This document shows, piece after piece, positions 53,390 to 64,000 of a stretch of 64,000 nucleotides of DNA; the stretch's first letter is position 1; the number at the start of each line of letters is the position of its first letter. The notes under the pieces were generated by a model. The model did not search any database. It was given only the letters and a program-made list of their open reading frames with translations, and had not been told where the DNA came from. This DNA comes from Parus major. Lineage: Eukaryota; Chordata; Aves; Passeriformes; Paridae. The stretch is taken from assembly GCF_001522545.3 (NCBI RefSeq), contig NC_031783.1, positions 7,837,433 to 7,901,432 of the forward strand, written 5' to 3'. A program made the translations under genes and the position numbers.

Positions 53390-56300
53390 GTGCCCTTTTA
53401 GAAGGGGCTTTCCTGCTCCCTTTCCCAGCAAGAGGAGGGTGGACTCAGCTCCCTGCCGGTTCCAAGTTTGGGGTGAGCGCGTTGTGTGTCATCACTGGCT
53501 GTGGCAGCAGGGACACTGTGTCTGAGCTCTGGGAGAACACTGGATGGACCATTTGGAGTGTGGCTGGAGTTCCTTCCCCTGCTGGGAACCAGGGGGTGCC
53601 TGCAGAGAGGGGCTGTGGCAGAGTGGCCTCAGCAGGGACAGAGCAGGGAGGCTCTTTTCAGAGTCCTGCATGAACTGTCCCTGGTGTCTGCAGGCGTGTG
53701 CTGGCCTTGAGAGTGTCCTGGGCAGGCTAGAATGGAACAGCTCTGGTTTCCTGGTGTGACAGATGGGTCAGGCTGGGGTGTTGGGTCACTGGCAGCACAG
53801 TCAGAGAGAGCAAGTTATGGTTCAGAAACTGAGAAATCACCAAAATTTAACATTAAAGCTGGGGAAGTGGCACCCTAAGAGCTGCATCCAGAAAAGCAAA
53901 GATTTCTCACGAGTCTTAAGCTGCAAGGCTGTTGCAGCTGGTGGAGGAACACACAGCTCACAATGAAGGACCTTAAATCCAAGTTGGATCTGCTGAATAG
54001 ATCCATCCCTGGCATGGAACTGGCCTGGGGGGACACCTGGGGACACCAGAGGGTCTCTGCTGTGGCAGGACAGCAGGACTGCACCCCCAGACTGACAGAC
54101 CCCACCAGGCAGAGCTCTGCTATGAGAAGCAGGGTGAAGGAGGTTTCTCTCTTCCCACTTTCTTGGAAGAAACTGAACATTTTTAATTATAATTTCCCAA
54201 CAACTATCAAACTATTTTTCAACAATTAGCAAATCATTTTTCGTATTGACTTGTACAAATAAAATTTTAAAGGTAAATACATTTACAAATAAAAGTTCAG
54301 ATGCACATGGGAAATTGTGAATTGGATGAAGTGAATGGTTGCTTTAAATCTGTGCTCACATTTAATTTTAATTTCTCTTTTTGCACAAAATTCTTGATAA
54401 TTTAATTTTAGAGACAGTGAAAAAAACTGCTGAATATAAACCATGCAATGTAAAATATACATGTTATAAACAAACAAAAAGCTCCTATTCAGCCCAATAT
54501 CTAGATTTTTTTCTTTTTATACAAAGTCTCACTAATTTGAGTAATGAACTTGATCATTTCTGAAGCTCACTCCACTTGCTTATTTAATCAGTGATTATTG
54601 TTTTCATCAAAATGGGATGTATCGTGTAGGCAGATGAGGTTCTACATGAATATGTAGCAGCAGACAAACACTGGAAGAACACAAAGCAGTGAGCATCATT
54701 CTGTACTAAATAAAATCCCAGGGCTTTTATAAAGCTAAAATTATATCATGTTTAGTTTTAATAATTAAATATCCTTGGGTATTAGCAGCTGGTTAGTCAA
54801 GTATTTCAGTACTCTCTTTTTTCAGATACTTTTCAGCAGATATTAAGCAGACTCAGATGTTTTTGTGAGATAGGATAATCCTGTCTGTCTTAACTCTTTG
54901 TAGTGCTGCATCCTCACAAGTGATATTCTGGCATTCCCAGGACCATGACCTATCCAGAGTTTGTGGCACTGAACTGTGGGAGTTCTCTGCACTATCCCTG
55001 CATTGAGGCACTGATTGGAAATGGAATGGTTTGTTATTGCAGTAACAGCTAAAGGCAACTTTGTGGAAAGCAAATTATCTTGGCAAATACTTTTCAGCAG
55101 CTGTAGAAGTCATGTAGTAATGCTGTGACACAATGGATGGGCCTTATGGAAAGAAATGGTTGCTTGGGAATTTTTCCTTGGGGGAATTACCTACTGTGAG
55201 ACAAGGCAAGGAAGGACAGAGCACCTCTCAGAGTGAGAGGAGGACGCTGCTGATTTTCATCTGTTAACACATGGAGCAACACTTCTTGACACTCTATACT
55301 GGGAAACACCACAAAACCTTTGTTATGATTTCCCATAGCCTATTCCAGGAGCACAGAGCTGGGTTTATGCTCTGGCTTACACAAGCATAAACTGAGTGCA
55401 CTGCACTGATTCTGGAGCATTACAGATATGAAAACAGAATAAAGTCCTTTGCATAGTGCTTTATCAGTAGGAAAGGGGATAGAAAAAAGTACTTTTTTCA
55501 TTGATTAAAGGACTTGCAAGGGGGAACTTGTCTCACAATTGAAGGTACTAAATATATTTTAAGGAACAAAATGTGGATAATTTGTGTACTGCTTTCTTCA
55601 AAGATGCATTTTGGGCGGAAAGTGCATTTACCAATGTTTCTGTCACTCCATAGGTTTTTTCTAGTGAAAGAAAGCCCTTATTGTCATGAAAGTTTTAAAA
55701 CAGAAATATGCTGAAAGAGAGATTGGTTTTTTTTTTTCTTACAGGATTAAAACTAAGTAAATAACCTCATTAAATTTAGACGTTCTGGGCATGAATCCTC
55801 TTCAGCCACGTGTCTCAATGTAAATAGCAGTGTGGCTTGAGGCTGTGTGGGTAATCTCCTCAGGTGCACGGCTGCTTCCTGCTCACTGTCTATCAAAATG
55901 GTCATTTATGTCAACACTCCACTTCCTTATTGATGGAAATCAGAAATGTGATAGACCTTTGACGGTGGGATATCAAAACAGATTTTCTGTGCCAAATTGT
56001 CAGCAGATAGCGTGTGTTCATTGGCTCCACACTCTGCATTCACTCAGCCCTTACACTCTCAACAGAAAAAGGTTAAAAACATTCACATTTGGACTTGTTG
56101 ATGCCATCCACCAAACTGATGCATTTTTACCACAAAAATCACAATTCTTTCCTTTTATCCTGAGCACAGCTACCTTGGAAATTTGCTGACTGAAGTGTCA
56201 ATGGCAGCTATTAGTGGAAGGTGAGCTAAAGTGACTAAGGGGAACATTGGCCTCATTGTGCTTTGTGTGAACCCAGTTGCCTGCATGTGACAAATTTCCC

Positions 56301-56934
56301 AGAAGTTCTTCCCAGTGTGGGCAGGCTCACCTTTCCCTGCCTGTGCTGCTGCTTCTCCTCCATTGTATCATTAATGTGGGAACAGTAATTCAACCTGAAC
56401 CAGAGCAGTGACTGTTGTTGGCTTGTCTCCTGCCTGGAGGGGAAATATGGACAGGGACAATCCCTGATGCTGCTGCTCAGGGGAGAGCTGAGCTGGTGCT
56501 GCCAGGGATCCTGGTCTGTGCCCCTGCCCAGACCCTGCATGGACCAGAGTGAGACATCTTCCACTCCAGTGGGGGATGTTGCATCCTGTCTGCAGAAGAG
56601 ACCCCAAACACACCTGTGGCTCATCCTTTACCTGCCTGTGAACCCCAGCAGGGGTGATAGTGTCTAAACATTGATCCAACAATTAAAACAGAAGATTGTA
56701 TGTTAGGCCATTTTTTTTTTCAATTTGTAGATTTGTCTTGGTGGGATCAAAAGCCAAAAAAAGTCTGGAAACAAATGATGAATGAGCCAGAGATAAACAG
56801 GCTGACATGAGTGCACAAACTGCCTGTACTCCAGGCAGATGTGGCAGCTCTCTCTTTTAAACAGCTTTCAAAAGCCCCTGAACAGAAACTTCTGCTTGTG
56901 AACGTGACTGCACCAACGCCAAAAGGAATTCTGC

Positions 56935-57063
56935 TTACTCAAGGCACCTTACTTTGGGACAGTGGCACTGGGGGATGTGCTTTAGGGATGGCCTTGGCAC
57001 TGCTGGATTTGATGATCTTAAAGGTCTTTTTCAAATTAAACATTTCTCTGATTCTATGTTTGG
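56935..57063 (+). mobile_element. CR1 LINE fragment, extreme 3' end, sense
   Basis: The segment GGATGGCCTTGGCACTGCTG followed by GATTTGATGATCTTAAAGGT, CTTTTTCAAATTAAAC and GATTCTATG matches the terminal 100-odd bases of CR1 elements. A second GATTCTATGA occurs shortly after (57091-57100), possibly a displaced part of the terminal microsatellite. The upstream boundary is uncertain. Confidence 0.8.
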
Positions 57064-60000
57064 AGCTGACATAATGCTGAGTAATCATGTGATTCTATGA
57101 ATGCTAAGCATTTTAGATCAGAGTGTAAGTTGAAGAGTCTAAACCCCACCTTGCTGTATTTTTTCTGAACTAATCTGCAGTATTTTAATTTCCAAGTATG
57201 AATAATGGGAATGCCAGCAAGGCTTGGTAAACAGTTTTTGCTAGCACTGATAAAAATGGGATTTTTTTTTTTTATACATGCAGTTCAACTAAACTGACAT
57301 CTCTTGTGAATGTGGTGGGAGAGGAATTTTTCTTTACTACAGGATATACCTTTAACAAGTTTTCTAGCCCTTATCTAAGTTAGACACATGTCTCTGCCTT
57401 TACTTAAAAATGTTTATTTGAAATAGGCATTTATAGGCCTTTCTAGCAAAGGCTATCTGTCAGGCACTCAAATTCTGGGCTAGCAAGATGAGAAAAATAA
57501 GTAATGGTGGTGATATGCTGATGATTCATAAACTTAAATAGAAAAATAGATAGGAAATTGTTTAACAAATAAGAGTGAAACATTTCCTTCCTTTCTAGCA
57601 AAATACCTCTGAGCTGCACGCATCAATACCAGGTTATTTAGGGAATAAGTCATCCTGCACGTAGCAAATTTTCCTTGATTATTTTCATGTGTACCAGCTC
57701 TTACGTAGTTGCACATTTGGAAGGTGCTTCAGAAGCTTTTGTTATTCAAGTATTTTTCAGTGCATTTGTTGTTGTTAAGCATACAAATAATCTAGACTTA
57801 GCAATTGCATACAATTAGATTTATGAAAGGAAAACTACCTTAATATATTTCATAGTTTTACTCTAAAATACAGTCACTTCAAACTTACAGTGGCTTTAAA
57901 ATCAGGGAAAAAGAGCTGCACATGACGTGGTATTACAGGGTAGTGTTTTTCTTATTTACTTTTTACTGCAGCAGCAGTATTTGTATATTTGAGAAAGTCC
58001 TGGAGATTTTAAATGCTGGCGTTGAAATTGTGACATAAAATAATTGGAAACTGAGTAATTTACTTTTTTCCCAGTGAATATTTAAACAAAGTCAAAAGCA
58101 ACATTACAAAGTTTTAATGAGTGCATGCGGTAAGAATTTTATTATCATAAAAGCTGTAGGGTTTATCAGCTGATATAGGGCTGGAGTTTTTCATTAGCCA
58201 AGGGCCTTTCAGGGTTTCATGGGATATAGCTGGAAAACATTCCAAACAAATGAATATTCTATTTTAAAAGAATAATGAGACATTGAGGGTTTTATAGACT
58301 CCAAAGTTTGCTAAACCAATATCTCTAATTAGATGGAGAAACTCTCTATAGAGGCTTTGCATCAACGGCAATACACACAGCAAATGTTTTAAGCATTTAC
58401 ATATCAAACACTGCTGGCAGCATTTTGGCAGCAGTCCAGAGCTGTAGATAGTTTTAATCACATTTGTTCATTAATCCTTGGTGGAATTCTCTTATATGGT
58501 CTCTTTAGGATTTTCATTTAAGCATGTGCTGCTGCTTCTCAGCAGTGGGCTTATTTATTTATTTTATAAATGCCATCTGAAGCCTTGAATTTATAGAAAA
58601 CGGGTGGAGTGGCTCAGGAAGCAGACGATGGAGTAAATTCTATTTTCTCTCAGCAGATCTCTTTTTGCCCAGGCATTTATGTACTCTCACTAGGAAGAGG
58701 TTTATTCAGCAGTGTGACATCTAAAAAAGACTTCCATTCTCTTTTGACTATGTGAGTTCTTTTCTTTTCCATAGGAAACAGACAATGGTTGAATGGGAAG
58801 CAGTAATTGAAAGCACAGCCAAGATGACTGCATTGCTAATAGAATGTCTTGAGCATCATAGAGCACTGGCAAGGCTGCATGGAGAGTAGCTGCAGCCCCT
58901 GTGATGAGTGATCAGTGCCTGCAGCATCCAAATTCAGCAGGCTGACACTTTGAAACACACAGGTGTGAATTCCCAGCGCTGGTGCTGGAGCACAGCTCTG
59001 ATCTCCCAAGTACTCCAGCGAGCTGAGCTGCTAAGGCAATAGTTTTCTTCCATTATCTTGTTCCTCCATTAAACCTGACTAGAAAGACAAAACAAGCCAT
59101 TTAAGACAACACTGTTGTAAAAGCAGAGGTATTACCTGTCACCCAGAGCCTTCCTCATGCAGTTGGCCTCTGAAATCGTATCTGCTGTTCTCATTTTTAT
59201 GGTTTGTTTTGTGAATGGCTGTTGTTATAGGCGTCAGATTTGCTGGGAAAGCTTGCCATGCTAATCTTTGTTCTGTGATGGATAACAAAGGCTAAATGTA
59301 TCCTTCCCCTTTCTTTGCATTTTTAGATGGCAAACTTGTTGGGATGTTTTTTGTTCCTTCAGCCTGGGTCAGGCTCTGCTGAGTCTCCCCTTGCACTAAG
59401 TTGCCTTTGAAGAGGCAGGAGGACTTGGGAACACCAGGAAGAGGGTCAGGCTGCCTATCTGGGGTCTGAAAGCTGAACTCTGCAAACTTTTTCCTGTATT
59501 CTCATGCTGCATTTGCATGGTTGATCATCTTGCTGTAACTGTTCCAGGAGGAGGTTTTGGAGGTTTTTGGGTTTTTTCTGTTGAATCATTCATCTGTTGC
59601 ATCCTTTTACAAAGTTACTTGCTGTGCCCACACTCATGCCAGCTGGCCTGGTGGAGGGACCAGAACAGGATCCCTTTCTGGAGTGGGAAGATGCCACGAG
59701 TGCTGCTGTGCCCCAGCAGAAGCTTTCAGAGGGCACTGGGTGCTGTGCAGGTGTGTGCAGCAATTGGCAAAACCCCTTCCCTGTCTCCTGGGCTGCTCTC
59801 CTTCCTCCCCAGCCCCTCTGTGCCCGCTGCAGGACTGTCAGGCAGCTGCAGAAGCTGGGGAGCCAGGCTGAGCACAGGCACTCCCTGTGTAAGAGGGAGA
59901 GGGATAGCCCCAGGCTAGGAATAACCAGGCAAGGAACTCTCCTGAAGCTCTCCTGCCTTGGGGGCTTGGTAGTGATGGCATGCCCTAATAATATACAATA

Positions 60001-62536
60001 TGTATAAGAGTATCTAATGAGTATGAAATTAATAACTTACTGAAATCAGTGAGCTTAAGTATCTGTAAGAATTTATTGAAAAGAAGGTAGCAGAATTGAG
60101 TGCATTCAGTTCTCCCACTCTCAGGCTCTTGTGTGCACATCTGCTGTTTAACTGTGTTTAGTCATATTAACCATTAATATCATGCTTAACTCTGAATAGG
60201 TGAGCTGGCCCCATAATTCCAGCTTTTGTCTCTGCAGTCTTTCCCTTCTCTAGTGACCTTGTAGAAACAGTTTCTTGGCAAAGAGCTGCTGGGGTTGCTG
60301 TAGGTCTGGGTTCTGTAGGGCTGTGCCTTCACACAGTCACAGGAGTCCTGGGAAAGGAAACTGTGGGGATGAGTCAGGGGGCTGGAAATGCCAAAGCTTT
60401 GGGGACTGGGAGAGCTTGTAACAGTTTTGATTTACCTCTTCTGACTGTATGTTTGCCTTCATCATCCCTGCTTCAAAGGCCCTTCATTGCTGCTTCAAAC
60501 CACATCAGCCTCCTTGCCCTATTCTCCCAAACACTTTTGCCTTTGTGTTTCTTTTTTTTGCCTGTTCAGCTGCTTTTGTAATCCTTTACTGCCTCTGCAG
60601 CACCCCACACCAGGCAGAGCTACTGCTGTGTTTGCTGCCACCACTGCTCACCATGGCCAGGCTGATCCCCTCCCTGCACTAACTCCTCCTGTGAAGCAGC
60701 CAGCAGGCTTGTCATTAGATAGCCCTAAATTAATCAAGATGAATAATTAATAAACTCAGAGCAGTTCTCTTTCCTTCATCTGGTTCCTACACAGAATCAA
60801 ACCATCTTGTTTCCATACTCAGTTTTGTGCTGCCAAAAGCTCCTGAATTTTTGATCTAACTTAGCCAAATTGTTATTAACTTGTATATATTCTGACATAT
60901 TAATAATCATATTGAAGTGGCTGCTATTCCCTACATCTTTCAAGTTGCCCATGTGTTAAAGTAACTTGCTGAATCAGAATATTTTTATTAGCCATCACTA
61001 TCTTCCAAATGTAATAATCTCTTGTCTCATATTCTGCAAAGACTTTCCTAATCTGTTTTCCCAGCTGCAGACTGAGGGCATCTCTGCTCTTTTCTTGGAT
61101 TAGTCACTAGGGGTGGAGGATTTGCTTAAAGCCAGCAAGACCAGCAGTGCCTCTTGCTGTCCCCACCGTGTCCGGCTGTGGTTGTGCGCAGGGGCTCGCT
61201 CACACCGCTCTCTGCACAGGCCTCCAGCGTGGGCAGACAGTGCAAACACAAAGTCAGTCTTTCTCTTTCTGTTTTTCATTTCAGTCCCCAGCATACAGGC
61301 CATATTCTGAAATTATTGCCATGCTCAGCATGTGCTTAATGAGTGCCTGGTTTGCCTGCTCACACCCTGGGATGTCTCAGTCCCAGCCAGGGGCTGCTCA
61401 TGAGGAAATACTGGTAGCAGACTTCGCTTTGCTTTGCCAATATCTTCTGAATTTTCTTCTGGATATAGGACTCACCTTTGTCTCTCCCTTAGTCCTGTAA
61501 CTCTAATCTTGACTTAACCCCAAGTCCCAGCCCAGGGGCTCAGCCACATCCCCAGCTGAGCGGTGCCATGGGTTGAGTCACTTTTGCGGTGTCTGGAGCC
61601 CCACTGCCTGCCCAGCCATCCTTGAGTGCAGCCCTACGGGGGCTTGGCTGAGCTTTGCTGAGTGGCACCTCAGCAGGTGGGCACAGTGCCCCTGCCACCC
61701 CTGTCCACCCCTGCTGCAGGGGGGGAGCTGTGGGACCTTACCGAGGTGACCTCAGCAAGCGGCTGGGGAAGGTGGGCGCCCCCGTCCCAGCTGGCAGCCC
61801 TGCCCTTGCTGAGCACCAAATCTGCATCAGTGAGCTCAAATGTGCTTTGTTTCCCATCACTCTTCTTCACTTGTCATCTTCTCGTGGCAGCCCTCCCCCA
61901 CACACCAGCTTTCTCCACTCTTGGAGCTCACTGGAGGATTAGTTTTGTGTTTCTTCTCCCTGTGTGCTGCACACCTGAAAATGCCCATTTTCTCTCAGCC
62001 TCTCTACACTCACACCATCCTCCTCCCTGCTAATGATACAGGTAACCAGCTGGCTAATCCTACTCCCTGGTGCCTTGCCCTCCAAGTGAGTTTAATAGCA
62101 AAAGGAAATGGAAGTGGGAGCTGTGGATGCATCCCTCAGGTCCAGCCTGAGGCACCAACTGCAGTGGGCTTTTTCCTCAATCTGATTCATGCTGTGTTAC
62201 ACACTGGGGAAACTGATAGGAATGTGATATGTAATGTAAGTGTATTTTTAATCAGTAGCATGAACTACCCTCCCTCTCCCCATGACTTTATTTCCTTCTT
62301 AGGAAGGCTATGTTGCACTTGTTACTTTCTGTTTTACTGTGATAGTTAGTAAAAGATTTTGTGCCAAATTTATGCTCAGTGAATTATCCCTGAAATTTGT
62401 GGAGCTACAGCAGAGTTTAATTTGGCTGTGTGCAGTTGCTGTTGCTCCCAGTGATGTCTTCAGCTGAAAATCTCAGCTCTTGATTGCCTTACTTAGAGAA
62501 AAAGCAGCCCCATGTCTCCAGGCTTTGTCCAAAGGA

Positions 62537-62641
62537 GTGCCAGAGGCACTGGGAGTAGCTGGTGCCAGAGGCACTGCCCTGGCTGAGACTCTGCTGCTGC
62601 TCTGTGTGAAGAAGCCTGGCAGCAATCTGTGCCAGAGGCAC
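62537..62641. promoter_or_regulatory. Three copies of palindrome GTGCCAGAGGCAC (AP-2-like)
   Basis: Identical 13-bp sequences occur at 62537-62549, 62562-62574 and 62629-62641. Each has arms GTGCC and GGCAC around a 3-nt centre and contains GCCNNNGGC, the consensus of AP-2 (TFAP2) factors. The sequence between copies differs, so this is not a simple tandem repeat. Binding is inferred from the motif only. Confidence 0.5.
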
Positions 62642-64000
62642 TTAGGAAATCTGCCCCTGAAGGCAAAGTTTTCTGAAAGGTGAACAGGATTTTAACAAAT
62701 GCATTAACATCTATGGTGTGTTCAATACCTTTGATTTTCTTCTTAATGTCTTCTGGTGGAGGAAGTCAGAGGTGATGTGCAGCATCCTCATGATGTTGGG
62801 GCCAGAAGGAGCATGTTGAATGAAAGCTTAATAGAAATTCAGTGTGCTGCCATGCTGAGCACAGAATTGGTTGACTGCATAAATCTAAATGTCAATTAAC
62901 TAGGAAGTCTTACCAAATGGAGCTATGATGTTTTAGTTCCATGTTGTCAACACATGAAAAGAAGCACATTAATTGAGAAGGGTTAAAACTCTGTATGGGT
63001 TCTTTAAAACAAAAAATTAAAATTATTTAAAGTAGGACCAAGATACCACCAATGTTTTCAAGAAGAGGGAAAATGTCAATTATTGATCATCATTTGAGCA
63101 TTTATAAGAATTACCTAAAAACTGAGAAGTTTGTGTGGTAGCCCCAAGTCCTGTTACACTGGGTAGAGTACTGCTGAATAGCAAAATACAGGTTGGTGAG
63201 CAATCTAGAAAGGATGATGTTTTATTGAGTGGTGTGGATTGTTCCTTTGGTTGATTTGATTTTTATCCTGTAAGGAAATTAAAGCTCAAGCACTTCCAAA
63301 CTTGGTTATGTTTCTAAAGATCACCTTTGCATGCCAGCTTTTGCCTAGAAACTCACCCGAAGATGTCAGCCATTGAAACCATTTCGTGTGGAAGCATTGC
63401 TAAGTAAATTCACTAAATGCCTATTCATCCCAGTAAGATGGAGAGTCACTGGAGCAGCAAATGTGAAAATCTGCACAGCTTACTACACAGAAAGCAGTTT
63501 CTGAGTTTGCCAAATTGAGATGCAGTCTGACCCTGGGAGGTATTGCAGCTCACATGAGGGAGTGAAGGAGGAGCATCTCCAGGTCCTGTCTGTCAGGATG
63601 GGTGATTGACAGACAATTCATTTGGTCTAGATAAAGTCAATGAGATGATGAAAATAGTTTACTTGGCTGATAACATTTCCAGGTTGTTGCAGCCTGACCC
63701 CAGAATTTAAGCACATTTTTTTACAGTTAAACACATTCAGGTTTAACTTGGTTTTCTGTGGCTTATAATAATGAAATACTTTCAAAATACAGTATTATTG
63801 ATGGTTCTTTTATTTTGAGTCTTTCTGCCACCAACTTCATAACAGACCATTGCTTAAATGGTATTGTATCCATGAGGTTGTGGGTTTGAATGCAATTCAG
63901 GAGATTAAGATCTTTTTAATGTGATTTATTCAGTTTTCCTAAATATGCTGACCTAGATAAATACAGAATATTTTTGCTTCATTGTTAAAGAAATAACTGA

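Larger units (their letters stand above)
43679..64000 (+). other. XYLT1: Downstream XYLT1 intron (5' part, at least 20.3 kb)
   Basis: The intron begins with donor gtacaa. The next exon should continue the arginine codon and resume the catalytic domain; no such sequence was seen up to the window end. Named contents are an A/C-rich tract (44365-44420), an AT microsatellite (45750-45771), a CTCF-like motif (47840-47853), a 3 x 16-bp tandem repeat (53342-53389), a CR1 3' end (56935-57063) and three copies of a palindrome (62537-62641). GC-richer stretches lie at about 45240-45600, 49730-49930, 52940-54150, 56250-56660, 59620-59960 and 61100-62060 without recognisable genes. The stretches 47020-47530 and 58060-58480 look like possible conserved non-coding DNA. 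Nothing is assignable in most of 44420-45240, 45800-47000, 50000-52900, 54200-56200, 57100-58060, 60000-61100 and 62700-64000. Confidence 0.85.

Noticed and set aside
53760..54180. Segment suspected to be a degenerate retroelement
   Set aside because: No diagnostic terminus, target-site duplication or protein motif could be identified by eye.
56253..56682. Minus-strand frames of 123 and 103 codons in a GC-rich stretch, possibly repeat-derived
   Set aside because: No retroviral, LINE or host domain could be recognised with confidence and no LTR boundaries are visible.

Overview
This window is vertebrate nuclear DNA, almost certainly from a bird. It holds one recognisable gene, XYLT1 (xylosyltransferase 1, glycosyltransferase family 14), running left to right on the + strand. 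Three internal coding exons are visible at 13467-13992, 42669-42841 and 43476-43678. Each has AG/GT splice sites and their phases join without a break: 902 nt, or 300 whole codons plus 2 nt. The bird assignment rests on several CR1-type LINE fragments with typical avian 3' ends, sparse microsatellites, and the close similarity of the exons to vertebrate XYLT1 as I know it from family knowledge. No species can be named from the sequence alone.

Layout: 1-13466 is the 3' part of the upstream intron, with a CpG-rich patch near 1.26-1.89 kb and a CR1 copy at 11.6-12.0 kb. Next comes the large exon encoding the end of the stem and the start of the cysteine-containing N-terminal part of the lumenal enzyme. 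A 28.7-kb intron follows (13993-42668), mostly unique AT-rich DNA with two CR1 fragments, a potential G-quadruplex, A/C-rich tracts and stretches that look like conserved non-coding DNA. Two exons separated by only 634 bp then encode the start of the catalytic GT-A domain. The rest (43679-64000) is the beginning of another long intron, with one further CR1 3' end, small tandem repeats, an AT microsatellite and a three-copy palindrome. The first two coding exons, the promoter and all exons after 43678 lie outside the window or were not recognised.

The product, inferred from family knowledge, is a Golgi type II membrane enzyme that transfers xylose from UDP-xylose to serines of proteoglycan core proteins. 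This is the committed step of chondroitin, dermatan and heparan sulfate chain assembly. I found no operon-like system, CRISPR array, virus, toxin gene or new multi-gene system. Nearly all other open frames are chance frames in intronic DNA. The points most worth checking are the orphan CpG-rich patch, the AP-2-like palindrome cluster, the G-quadruplex motif and the candidate conserved non-coding blocks.
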